Part shown: positions 14,096-20,498 of the stretch, piece by piece
Numbering within the stretch: the first letter of the stretch is position 1
Layout of the letters: each line of letters opens with the position of its first letter
NCBI GenBank assembly: GCA_937898445.1
Contig: CALEJY010000234.1
Location: 1 to 20,498 of the forward strand
DNA length: 20,498 nt
Source of the DNA: an uncultured Candidatus Melainabacteria bacterium
Lineage (GTDB): Bacteria; Cyanobacteriota; Vampirovibrionia; Gastranaerophilales; Gastranaerophilaceae
Direction of reading: 5' to 3'
Program-made: the position numbers and the translations under genes
The notes under the pieces: model-generated
What the model saw: the letters and a program-made list of their open reading frames with translations, nothing else
Databases searched by the model: none
What the model was told of the DNA's origin: nothing

Positions 14096-15997
14096 TTAGC
14101 AACTTCTTTCGTGTTCAACTCTATTCATAATATCTTGGAATTCTTCTGCATCAATAGTTTCTTTATCAAGAAGTTCTTTTGCAATTGCTTCCAACATATC
14201 ACGGTTTGAACTCAACAATTCTTTTGCTTCTTCGTATTTTGCATCAACAATTCGTTTCATTTCTTCGTCGATTTCAAACGCAACTTGTTCTGAATAATCT
14301 CTTTGGTGTCCAAAATCTCTACCCATAAATACGTTTTCTTGGTTTTTGCCATAAGCCATATTGCCTAATCTATCTGACATCCCCCAAGCTGTAACCATTT
14401 TACGAGCAATATTTGTTACGTTGATAAGGTCTTGAGATGCACCTGTGCTAACTCTGTCTTTGCCGTAAACGATTTCTTCTGCAGCACGGCCACCTAATGA
14501 AACAGTGATTTGCGCAAGGAGTTTTGCTTTATTTGTATGAACTTTTTCATCTTTAGGCTTTGTCCAAGTAACACCCAAAGCATAGCCTCTCGGAATAATT
14601 GAAACTTTATGAAGTTCATCCGCATCTTTCAAAAGTTTTGCCAATAATGCGTGACCAACTTCGTGATAAGAAGTCAATTCTTTATCTTCATCTGTCAAAA
14701 CTTTGCTTTTCTTTTCAATACCGGCGATTACTCTATCAATTGAATTGTCAATATCGCCCATTGAAATTTTTTCTTTATTTTTTCTTGCAGCTAATAACGC
14801 AGCTTCATTCAACAAGTTTTGTAAATCTGCACCGGTAAAACCTGGTGTACGTTTTGCCAAAGTTTTCAAATCAACTTCAGGTTCAAGTTGTTTATTTTTA
14901 GCATGAACTTTCAAAATCTGTTCTCTGCCACGAACATCAGGAGCGTTGATATAAATTTGTCTATCAAATCTTCCCGGTCTTAATAGAGCGTTATCCAAAA
15001 TGTCAGGTCTGTTTGTTGCAGCAATTACAATAATATTTGTATTTTCGTCAAAACCATCCATTTCAACAAGCAATTGGTTTAGAGTTTGTTCTCTTTCGTC
15101 ATGACCACCGCCCATTCCGGCACCTCTTTGACGGCCAACTGCATCAATTTCATCGATAAATATAATACAAGGCTGATGTTTTTTAGCTTGTTCAAACAAA
15201 TCTCTAACACGACTTGCGCCAACACCAACGAACATTTCTACAAAGTCAGAACCACTGATAGAAAAGAACGGAACACCAGCTTCTCCAGCAACAGCTTTTG
15301 CCATCAAAGTTTTACCAGTTCCCGGAGGTCCGACAAGAAGAACGCCTTTTGGAATCCTTGCACCTAATTTAATATATTTATCGCCGTTTTTCAAGAAATC
15401 AACAATTTCTTCCAATTCTTTCTTTTCTTCATCAATTCCGGCAACATCTTTAAATGTTGTTTTAACCTTGCTATCCAAAAGCATTTTTGCTTTACTTTTT
15501 CCAAAAGACATAGCCTGAGAGCCGCCTGCCTGAATACTTTTTGCCATAACTGCAAGAAATACCAAAAACAAAATCGGCAACAACAAATAACTCAACAAAT
15601 TGCCAATAGTTTTAGAAGATTCAGATGCTCTTGTTACTTGAATATCAGCATCAGACGCATCAAGTCTTTTCATCAATTCAGGATCATAAGTCGGTGTTAA
15701 AACTTTATATTTCAAAGTCGGAGCTTTAGCAGTTTCAGGAACACCAAACGGATTGTTCATAGTAGGAGCAACTGTTTTTTTGTTTGCAGCCTCCGGTTGA
15801 ACTTTTGGAATTGCAACCAAAAAATCATCAGATTTTTCAATCTTTTTAAATTCACCTTTATCCAATCTTTCCAAAAAGTTTGAATAAGAAATCTCAGAAA
15901 CCTTTGTAGTAGGCCCTGAAACAAACACTGACGAAACAAACAGAATAACTACTATTGCAAGTACAATGTACATTCCTGCTGATTGACTTTTATTCAT
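14096..15997 (-). CDS. ftsH: ATP-dependent zinc metalloprotease FtsH
   Basis: This encodes 633 residues of the membrane-bound AAA+ protease that degrades damaged membrane proteins and unstable regulators. Transmembrane segments lie at about 9-28 and 132-152. The AAA module has Walker A GPPGTGKT (223-230), Walker B IIFIDEID (278-285) and the second region of homology around NRPDILDNALLRPGRFDRQ (329-347). The protease zinc site is HEVGH (445-449) rather than the usual HEAGH, with D523 in STGASQDL as the likely third ligand. The extracytoplasmic part (about 29-131) is longer than the roughly 75 residues of E. coli FtsH, because of a Pro/Asn/Ala-rich stretch at 66-93. AGAGGG about 10 nt upstream supports the start. 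Confidence 0.97.
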   Translation of the reverse strand: MNKSQSAGMYIVLAIVVILFVSSVFVSGPTTKVSEISYSNFLERLDKGEFKKIEKSDDFLVAIPKVQPEAANKKTVAPTMNNPFGVPETAKAPTLKYKVLTPTYDPELMKRLDASDADIQVTRASESSKTIGNLLSYLLLPILFLVFLAVMAKSIQAGGSQAMSFGKSKAKMLLDSKVKTTFKDVAGIDEEKKELEEIVDFLKNGDKYIKLGARIPKGVLLVGPPGTGKTLMAKAVAGEAGVPFFSISGSDFVEMFVGVGASRVRDLFEQAKKHQPCIIFIDEIDAVGRQRGAGMGGGHDEREQTLNQLLVEMDGFDENTNIIVIAATNRPDILDNALLRPGRFDRQIYINAPDVRGREQILKVHAKNKQLEPEVDLKTLAKRTPGFTGADLQNLLNEAALLAARKNKEKISMGDIDNSIDRVIAGIEKKSKVLTDEDKELTSYHEVGHALLAKLLKDADELHKVSIIPRGYALGVTWTKPKDEKVHTNKAKLLAQITVSLGGRAAEEIVYGKDRVSTGASQDLINVTNIARKMVTAWGMSDRLGNMAYGKNQENVFMGRDFGHQRDYSEQVAFEIDEEMKRIVDAKYEEAKELLSSNRDMLEAIAKELLDKETIDAEEFQDIMNRVEHERSC

Positions 15998-16035
15998 TAG
16001 AACACCGCCCTCTTTATAACTATCTAACTTTTTAT

Positions 16036-16064
16036 ATTATAACTCAAAAATGAAATTTTGTGAA
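16036..16064 (-). promoter_or_regulatory. Promoter of ftsH
   Basis: On the minus strand TTCACA (16064-16059, 5/6 match), a 17-bp spacer and a perfect TATAAT (16041-16036) predict a start near 16029 and a 5' UTR of about 32 nt containing AGAGGG. Confidence 0.65.
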
Positions 16065-16090
16065 CTTGTAAACAGGTTAAAGAGAAAGAG

Positions 16091-16122
16091 AAAATAAGCG
16101 GATTAGATGCAAAGAGGCAAAG
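16091..16122 (-). repeat. Octamer array, copy 1
   Basis: Read on the minus strand after GGA, the units are CTTTGCCT, CTTTGCAT, CTAATCCG, CTTATTTT. It is a near-copy, in the opposite orientation, of the array at 17006-17053: 18 bases covering CTTTGCAT, CTAATCCG and CT match exactly. It lies just upstream of the ftsH promoter. Confidence 0.6.
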
Positions 16123-16193
16123 TCCATATCAAAATAGTTATAGTAATAAGCAGTTCTTGAAAACCCAACACCAAAAATTTCTCTTGCAATGAA

Positions 16194-16233
16194 CTTATCG
16201 CCCTATCGCCCTATCAACTTATCGCCTTTTGCT
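16194..16233 (+). repeat. Octamer array of the CTTATCGC type
   Basis: Five consecutive 8-bp units occur in strict phase: CTTATCGC, CCTATCGC, CCTATCAA, CTTATCGC, CTTTTGCT. It lies between ftsH and the 60-residue orphan gene. The remainder of 16123-16193 shows nothing recognisable. Confidence 0.6.
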
Positions 16234-16316
16234 CACATAAACTTTTGTAAATAAATTTCATTTCTTTGAAATTATCCCTCTCAAAAATTTTTCTTATAAA
16301 TGAGAGAGAAAAAATT

Positions 16317-16499
16317 ATGATAGTAAATTTCAACACGATTAAAGAGAAAATTAACAAACTTGATACAATGGCAAGTCAAGTTGACATGACAAAACCAAAC
16401 ACAATTTTTCAAAAGAATGATGAAAAACTGTCGGTTGCTGAACGTATGAACAAGTTTTTTGAAGTTGCTGACGGCAAAAATCCTGAATGGAATGTTTAA
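16317..16499 (+). CDS. Sixty-residue hypothetical protein
   Basis: This encodes 60 residues from the ATG at 16317. A longer in-frame start at 16266 would read through the likely promoter, so it is not used. The protein is soluble, helical and basic-acidic mixed: an N-terminal helix with INKLDTMASQ, then FQKNDEKLSVAERMNKFFEVADG and a NPEWNV end. There is no signal peptide, membrane span or recognised motif. TATAAA at 16295-16300 with TTATCC 17 bp upstream predicts a start near 16307. The GAGAGAG at 16302-16308, which could serve as a ribosome site, would then lie at or before the mRNA start. It converges with exbD, and the 28-bp gap holds only a poor 4-bp hairpin. It is probably a real small gene, but orphan. 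Confidence 0.6.
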   Translation: MIVNFNTIKEKINKLDTMASQVDMTKPNTIFQKNDEKLSVAERMNKFFEVADGKNPEWNV

Positions 16500-16527
16500 A
16501 TAAAATTTGTCAGCTAAAAAAAATAGC

Positions 16528-16917
16528 CTAAATTTCGTCAACAGAAATACTTGTTATACCCGAATTTCTTGCGCTATCCATAACTTTTACCATAGCACCG
16601 TGAGTTGAATCGGCATCTGTTTTAATCAAAAGTCCGTCAGGGTAATTTTTTGCCTGTGACTTTATTGTGCTTTCCAATTCTTCTGCAGGAACTTCAACGC
16701 CATCAAGATAGTATTTATCGCCCGCATCAACCATTACTGTCATTATTTTAGTTTCTTTTTGAACCTGTTCTTGCGCAACATTTTCAGGCACAGTCAAATT
16801 CAAACCTTGCTGATCTAACATTGGCGCAATTACCATCATAATAATCAACAATACCAAAAAGATATCTGTTAATGGTGTGATATTTATTTCGTTAAATGTA
16901 TCTCTATTTCTGGACAT
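16528..16917 (-). CDS. exbD: ExbD/TolR family subunit, second copy
   Basis: This encodes 129 residues, the usual size. A short cytoplasmic tail precedes one membrane helix in INITPLTDIFLVLLIIMMV, with D18 as the proton-carrying aspartate of the ExbD/TolR family. The periplasmic domain (about 40-129) ends KVMDSARNSGITSISVDEI, matching the family's C-terminal dimer domain. With ExbB it forms the proton-driven motor that energises TonB. Its start is fixed by AAGGA upstream. It shares the TM helix almost exactly with the upstream exbD paralogue, but the periplasmic domains have diverged. It is the last gene of the ton cluster. Confidence 0.93.
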   Translation of the reverse strand: MSRNRDTFNEINITPLTDIFLVLLIIMMVIAPMLDQQGLNLTVPENVAQEQVQKETKIMTVMVDAGDKYYLDGVEVPAEELESTIKSQAKNYPDGLLIKTDADSTHGAMVKVMDSARNSGITSISVDEI

Positions 16918-17005
16918 TTTGTATTTCCTTATTTTTTAGTGAGAAAAAGACAATTTCAGTTTTTGTTTGAGGGATAGATATTCCGCCCTACTCTTATGTA
17001 ACAGA

Positions 17006-17053
17006 CTATGCCTTTATGCTTCTATGCATCTTTGCATCTAATCCGCTAATTTC
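17006..17053 (+). repeat. Octamer array, copy 2, between the two exbD genes
   Basis: Six 8-bp units occur in phase: CTATGCCT, TTATGCTT, CTATGCAT, CTTTGCAT, CTAATCCG, CTAATTTC. It is preceded by AGA and abuts the stop codon of the upstream exbD. It is closely related to the arrays at 16091-16122 and 17687-17750. The rest of the gap (16918-17005) shows nothing recognisable apart from the ribosome site of the downstream exbD. Confidence 0.65.
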
Positions 17054-17514
17054 TAACCACCTAGCTGCTTGTTTGCGTCTTTCTCCAATTCTTTTTGTTC
17101 TTTTTTGCTCAAAGGTTCGCCGGCAACAATTAATTTCTTGTATTCCGCATCTTGAGCTGCGTTCATAATTTCCATTATCTTTGCGCTTTTAACCTTTTCG
17201 TCAGCTTTTACAACAAGTTCAGCTTTTTCTAACTGAGGTTTTAGAGTAACAAGTTCATTTGTCAAACTCTGTTCTGTAACAGGTGTACCGTTTAAGAACA
17301 TATTACCGTCTTTTGTAACAGATACAGTCGCATTTTTCTGATCAATTGATACTCCGCTATTTATCTCAGGAACATTTATGGAACTATCATTAGACTGGAA
17401 TGTTGGCGCAACAACCATCATGATAATTAGCAGTACCAAAAAGATATCTGTTAACGGTGTGATATTTATTTCTGTAAACAGGGCCTCTTTTCCCTTGTTG
17501 TTTTTCATTGACAT
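17053..17514 (-). CDS. exbD: ExbD/TolR family subunit, first copy
   Basis: This encodes 153 residues. The membrane helix INITPLTDIFLVLLIIMMV carries the family aspartate D23, and a periplasmic domain follows. It is longer than its downstream paralogue because of a charged C-terminal extension (about 132-153, SKKEQKELEKDANKQLGG). GAGGAA about 7 nt upstream supports the ATG at 17514; a second ATG two codons later is an alternative. Two different ExbD proteins in one cluster suggest a heteromeric ExbD dimer inside the ExbB pentamer, or two motors sharing one ExbB. That reading is inference. Confidence 0.93.
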   Translation of the reverse strand: MSMKNNKGKEALFTEINITPLTDIFLVLLIIMMVVAPTFQSNDSSINVPEINSGVSIDQKNATVSVTKDGNMFLNGTPVTEQSLTNELVTLKPQLEKAELVVKADEKVKSAKIMEIMNAAQDAEYKKLIVAGEPLSKKEQKELEKDANKQLGG

Positions 17515-17543
17515 TAATTTTTCCTCGTCTTGAGTGTGTGTTG

Positions 17544-17564
17544 TCAGGTGTTACCTGATTTTTT
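17544..17564 (+). terminator. Hairpin plus T-run on the strand opposite the ton genes
   Basis: TCAGGT/ACCTGA with a GTT loop is followed directly by TTTTTT on the plus strand, the form of an intrinsic terminator. All nearby genes are on the minus strand, where the hairpin would instead lie about 30 nt before the exbD ATG. It may end antisense transcription, or act as an mRNA stem. Confidence 0.45.
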
Positions 17565-17589
17565 GTAAGAAGTGAAACGTGAAAAGACC
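17565..17589 (-). repeat. Heptamer array, copy in the exbB-exbD gap
   Basis: Read on the minus strand after GGTC, the units are TTTTCAC, GTTTCAC, TTCTTAC. A 22-base stretch (17568-17589) is an exact reverse complement of 4931-4952, more than 12 kb away. Confidence 0.7.
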
Positions 17590-17686
17590 GTTTCGGTTTA
17601 GTTATTTATGGTGTTGAGCTAGAAAGCCCAAACCTACTTTTCTTTCCTAAATTGTTCGCAATGACGAAAATCACATTTGTAACTGA
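17590..17686. other. Rest of the exbB-exbD gap
   Basis: No gene is seen. TTCGCAATGACG at 17655-17666 resembles the core of a palindromic intergenic repeat (CGTCATTGCGA) common in many bacteria, here as a single degenerate arm. Confidence 0.25.
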
Positions 17687-17750
17687 CTTTGCCTCTATAC
17701 TTCTTTGCATCTAATCTGCTTAGCTGCCTAGCTTCTTAGCCACATAGCAG
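17687..17750 (+). repeat. Octamer array, copy 3, upstream of the exbB stop
   Basis: Eight 8-bp units run in unbroken phase: CTTTGCCT, CTATACTT, CTTTGCAT, CTAATCTG, CTTAGCTG, CCTAGCTT, CTTAGCCA, CATAGCAG. The first four align with the array at 17006, which carries one extra unit, as expected from slippage. It ends 5 bases before the exbB stop codon. Confidence 0.7.
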
Positions 17751-17755
17751 CATTC

Positions 17756-18403
17756 TTATAAAGAGATATTTGCATTGCTTGGAGTTGTTGATTCATCGTT
17801 AGAATCTACAAAGCTCAAGAACAATAATTTGATTAATTGGAAGTCATCTTCATAACGTTTTACGATTGATTGGAATGAGTTGTAGAAAATTACTGCAACA
17901 ATCGCAACGCCCAAACCAAATGCAGTAGCAATCAATGCAGATGCAATACCTGATGCAACCGCTGCAGATTGGTTACCTTGTGCTGCCAAATCTTGGAATG
18001 TAAACAAAATTCTTACAACTGTACCAAACAAACCTAAGAACGGAGCAACACCGCCGATTGTACCTAAAATTGTTAAGTGACTTTCCAATTTTCTTGATGC
18101 CAAAGATGCTGCGATATCGAATGAACGAGAAAAACCGTTTTTTTGCTCTGAAAAAATTCTAACTGCTTCCTCTGTAACTTCACCGATTACGCCACCACAT
18201 TGAATAGCTAAATTTTGTGCGCCATCAAGGTTGTTTTTTACCAATTCTTTTTGCAATCTAGGGATGAAAAGAACAACATCTCTTTTGTTCTTTTTGTAAA
18301 AAGAAAATCTGTTAATTACAACGCCCACAACCAAAATTGAACAAATCAAGATTGGTGTTAATACAGGCCAGTCCATTGCAATTGAGTTCCATAATAGTTC
18401 CAT
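17756..18403 (-). CDS. exbB: ExbB/TolQ/MotA family proton channel subunit
   Basis: This encodes 215 residues. Three membrane helices are visible: about 13-33 (PVLTPILICSILVVGVVI), about 112-135 (LGTIGGVAPFLGLFGTVVRI) and about 150-175 (SGIASALIATAFGLGVAIVA). A cytoplasmic helical domain lies between the first two. The GTIGGVAPFLGLFGTV and ASALIATAFGLGVAI segments are the hallmark of ExbB/TolQ. It forms the pentameric ring around ExbD and converts proton flow into force on TonB. AGAGGA upstream supports the start. It sits between tonB and two exbD genes on the same strand, which makes an ExbB role more likely than TolQ or MotA. Confidence 0.95.
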   Translation of the reverse strand: MELLWNSIAMDWPVLTPILICSILVVGVVINRFSFYKKNKRDVVLFIPRLQKELVKNNLDGAQNLAIQCGGVIGEVTEEAVRIFSEQKNGFSRSFDIAASLASRKLESHLTILGTIGGVAPFLGLFGTVVRILFTFQDLAAQGNQSAAVASGIASALIATAFGLGVAIVAVIFYNSFQSIVKRYEDDFQLIKLLFLSFVDSNDESTTPSNANISL

Positions 18404-18445
18404 AGTTTTTATCCTCTTTCTTTTGTAATTATCCTTGTTTTAATC

Positions 18446-18490
18446 GAGTGAAAAGTGAGAAGTGAGAAGTCCGTCACACTCACTTCACTC
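18446..18490 (-). repeat. Heptamer array and inverted repeat at the tonB stop codon
   Basis: On the minus strand the units TTCTCAC, TTCTCAC, TTTTCAC (18466-18446) follow GGAC. Just upstream, GAGTGAAGTGAG at 18490-18479 spans the tonB TGA and can pair with the array's CTCACTT and TTCACTC units. This makes a stem-loop between tonB and exbB that could attenuate or stabilise the mRNA. Confidence 0.55.
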
Positions 18491-19654
18491 AAATAATTTT
18501 AGTGATATCCTGATGCTCCAAATACTTTGTCCTTTAAATTCAGCCGGTAAAGGTCTGAAAGGAGCGGTTGCTTGTACTGCACTAATTGCGGCTTTATCAG
18601 CTCCCGGAAGTCCTGAAGATTTGAATACGCTACAAGACAATAACCTTCCGTCTTTCGCAATTTTGAATAGCAACACTACACGCTTACTTTCGTTTCCTTT
18701 TGGTGGATCCCAGTTCATTTTGATACGTCTTTGTAATTCACGCATATATGGACCGAAATCAGGCTCTCTTACGGCATCAATACCAGGTCTGCCATTTGGA
18801 TTTCCAGGACCAGGATTTCCGTAACCACCTGTTCCTCCACCACCGCCTTTAGCGATTTTGTTACCTGAACCACCTGTAGGTGCTAGAGAAGGTCCTGCAA
18901 CATGTGAACCTTTGCCAGATGATGCAGTTCCACCGCCTCCGCCACCTTTAGCAGAAGAACCAGAACCACTGATCGGACCTGTAGTGTATCTACCTGTTCC
19001 AGTTCCTCCTTTTGGAACAGGAACTGCAAATGGAGATGAAGATTTTGCCACCGGTCTTGGAGTTGTAGGTGGTTTCAACGAAGGTCTTGCAGTAGGTGGA
19101 GCTGGTTTTGCCTGCTCAGCCTTTTTAGGTCCAACTGCAGCAGGAGCCGGTTTTTTAGCCGGTGCTGATGTATGTTGGTTTTGTTGTGTTACTTGTTTAA
19201 CCATTTTTTGTAACGGGTTTTGAGCAGCAGGTTTAGCTGCCGGTTTTGGTGACTGAGTAGCTTGTTGCTTTGGAGTTCCCGGTGACAGAGAAGGCATAGA
19301 AACCTTTCTTGTCGGGTCATGATGACCGCCGGCACGAGAATTTATATCCGCACGATATGGAGTTTTTTTGTTTATAGGAGTTTCTTCCTTATCAACAAGC
19401 ACAAACTCGATATCGTTTGTTTTTGGTTTCGGTTTTTCAAAAATTGTGAGGGTAATACCCATCATTGCAAGGATGAGAAGTGTTAAAGCCCAAACACCGA
19501 TAACCGTCGGGTGAAGTAATGCTGAAATAAGTATTGATTTTTTCAAACTTATGTCTTCATCATTTTTCAACACCGCAGGAGTAACGTAGCCTGAACCTTG
19601 CTCCAACTCATCATCTTCTATTAAATTGTCTGTGTATTTTCCTAATAAGGACAT
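18485..19654 (-). CDS. tonB: TonB-family energy transducer with long Pro/Gly-rich linker
   Basis: This encodes 389 residues. The cytoplasmic N-terminal tail is about 45 residues, much longer than the dozen or so in E. coli TonB. The membrane helix (about 49-72) contains S44-A-L-L-H48, matching the S-x3-H pair that E. coli TonB needs to respond to ExbB/ExbD. Residues about 110-290 are a spacer rich in Pro, Ala, Lys and then Gly (GGGGGG and GGTGGYG runs) that would cross the periplasm. The C-terminal domain (about 296-389) has YMRELQRRIKMNWDPP and ends SIRISLKLFE, the TonB/TolA C-terminal fold. It is followed by exbB and two exbD genes. TolA is an alternative, but no TolB or Pal is in view. Confidence 0.9.
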   Translation of the reverse strand: MSLLGKYTDNLIEDDELEQGSGYVTPAVLKNDEDISLKKSILISALLHPTVIGVWALTLLILAMMGITLTIFEKPKPKTNDIEFVLVDKEETPINKKTPYRADINSRAGGHHDPTRKVSMPSLSPGTPKQQATQSPKPAAKPAAQNPLQKMVKQVTQQNQHTSAPAKKPAPAAVGPKKAEQAKPAPPTARPSLKPPTTPRPVAKSSSPFAVPVPKGGTGTGRYTTGPISGSGSSAKGGGGGGTASSGKGSHVAGPSLAPTGGSGNKIAKGGGGGTGGYGNPGPGNPNGRPGIDAVREPDFGPYMRELQRRIKMNWDPPKGNESKRVVLLFKIAKDGRLLSCSVFKSSGLPGADKAAISAVQATAPFRPLPAEFKGQSIWSIRISLKLFE

Positions 19655-19686
19655 TTATTTTCCCCAATATCTGACTTCGTGTTTTT

Positions 19687-19712
19687 ATTTTATTTTAAAA
19701 CAAAAATAAAAT
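19687..19712. repeat. A/T-only inverted repeat upstream of tonB
   Basis: A perfect 10-bp stem ATTTTATTTT/AAAATAAAAT with a 6-nt loop lies between the secreted protein gene and tonB. No T tract follows it on the minus strand, so it is not a convincing terminator; it may be an operator or a promoter-melting region. Confidence 0.3.
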
Positions 19713-19726
19713 TATTACCCGATTTT

Positions 19727-20467
19727 CTAATAATTGTTATTAAAAATTGCAGGATTTACAGTAATCGGTTGGGTAAGTGTCAATTGAATTGATGAATTTG
19801 CAGGAATTACAACATCATTTCCTTTATCCCAAATTGACTTAACTACACCGCCACCGGCACCTACTGCTGTAGCTAAAGCAGTACCTTTGCCAACACTACC
19901 GCCGGCTAAAGGTGAAATAATTACACCTGCCAAAGCACCTGCACCTGCGCCTACTGCAATATCTTTGCCGTAATTTTTAGTAACATCCATTTTAGTTCCG
20001 CCAATCAAAACACCTGTGTTATCATTAGTTTTTACAACTGCGGAAATTGGAATTTGAACACCGTACGGAGTAACAATTTGAGTAAATCTCAACAAAAGTT
20101 TTCCGTTCATACTGCCGTGTTTTGCCTTAGAAACTTCAATAGCAGTACCTGTAACCGTGCTACCTGCCGGCGCAATCAAATTACCGTTATAATAAAAATC
20201 AGAACCTAAAGCTACTGTCACATTTTGACCTGTAGTCATAGTTTCAGAACTAATTGGAGTAGTAACTACAACCGGCATATTTTGTCCAGCCGGAACTGTT
20301 ACAACACTACCTTTCAAAGTTTGATTTCCTTTAACCGTTTGTGAAGGATAATATTTTTCTTGATACAAAGGAACTTCTGAATTTTGTTGAACATCAAAAT
20401 TCTGTGCGGCATAAGCCATTCCTGTTGTCAAAATCATAGCTGTTAATACAAATCCGATTTTTTTCAT
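19727..20467 (-). CDS. Secreted protein with beta-rich domain and glycine zipper, unknown function
   Basis: This encodes 246 residues. It has a classic signal peptide MKKIGFVLTAMILTTGMAYA with cleavage after residue 20. Residues about 50-150 are beta-rich, with the phrases VTVPAGQNMPV and LIAPAGSTVTGTAIEVSK, reminiscent of TrbI/VirB10-like outer envelope domains. A glycine-zipper segment follows (about 172-210, VGAGAGALAGVIISPLAGG), then VVIPANSSIQLTLTQPI. The zipper could insert in or pack against the outer membrane. It is separated from tonB by 72 bp on the same strand, so it may belong to the operon as an outer envelope partner of the Ton system. That is inference. Confidence 0.8.
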   Translation of the reverse strand: MKKIGFVLTAMILTTGMAYAAQNFDVQQNSEVPLYQEKYYPSQTVKGNQTLKGSVVTVPAGQNMPVVVTTPISSETMTTGQNVTVALGSDFYYNGNLIAPAGSTVTGTAIEVSKAKHGSMNGKLLLRFTQIVTPYGVQIPISAVVKTNDNTGVLIGGTKMDVTKNYGKDIAVGAGAGALAGVIISPLAGGSVGKGTALATAVGAGGGVVKSIWDKGNDVVIPANSSIQLTLTQPITVNPAIFNNNY

Positions 20468-20472
20468 AATAT

Positions 20473-20496
20473 TCCTCTCTTATCTAATACATTGTA
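20473..20496 (-). promoter_or_regulatory. Ribosome binding site and possible -10 of the secreted protein gene
   Basis: On the minus strand TACAAT (20496-20491) is a plausible -10 whose -35 lies beyond the window edge, and AGAGAGGA (20480-20473) is a good Shine-Dalgarno 5 nt before the ATG. Confidence 0.5.
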
Positions 20497-20498
20497 TT

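Noticed and set aside
16500..16527. Terminator between the 60-residue gene and exbD
   Set aside because: Only a 4-bp GCTA/TAGC stem is seen, too weak to call.
1..20498. HIP1 (GCGATCGC), the abundant palindrome of many cyanobacteria
   Set aside because: No copy was found by eye in the window.

Overview
The window looks like chromosomal DNA of a gut-type, non-photosynthetic relative of the cyanobacteria (Melainabacteria/Vampirovibrionia, probably Gastranaerophilales). The DNA is roughly two-thirds A+T. It carries diderm envelope genes (TonB-ExbB-ExbD, a lytic transglycosylase, ManC), a Ycf45/SpoIIIAA-type ATPase with an R3H domain that is typical of cyanobacteria and plastids, and a long protein whose terminal helices resemble a family I recall from this group. 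The taxonomic call is inference from gene content; there is no rRNA gene inside the window.

Layout. 1-510 holds no gene: a strong minus-strand promoter with an A/T-rich upstream element and a boxA-like leader points left out of the window, possibly at an rRNA operon, and is followed by a CATG-rich regulatory region. Next come a small exported coiled-coil protein (+), a TPR-type lytic transglycosylase (-), manC (+), a repeat-rich gap (4657-5017), an HExxH metalloprotease (-), a PlsC-like acyltransferase (+), the terminal-helix protein (-) and the R3H ATPase (+). Two tiny membrane proteins (-) follow, joined by a TAATG overlap; the second has only 40 codons. Then come a structured repeat cluster, ppdK (-), ftsH (-) and a 60-residue orphan (+). 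A tonB-exbB-exbD-exbD cluster on the minus strand, preceded by a secreted glycine-zipper protein, runs to the right end.

How the genes work together. Most are envelope genes: peptidoglycan turnover, GDP-mannose supply for surface glycans, phospholipid acylation, membrane protein quality control, and a proton-driven TonB system with two different ExbD subunits. PPDK adds PEP/pyruvate interconversion.

The most interesting material is non-coding. (a) Degenerate tandem arrays of 7-bp and 8-bp units fill gaps at 4864-5010, 16091-16233, 17006-17053, 17565-17589, 17687-17750 and 18446-18466. They resemble the heptanucleotide STRR repeats of filamentous cyanobacteria and recur between the genes of the ton cluster. 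(b) Four imperfect copies of a roughly 35-nt motif lie between the ppdK stop codon and its terminator, each keeping a central hairpin built from different bases. (c) Several genes have a -10 box 6-9 nt before the ATG and no Shine-Dalgarno sequence, which predicts leaderless mRNAs. No CRISPR array, tRNA, insertion sequence or transposase was seen.
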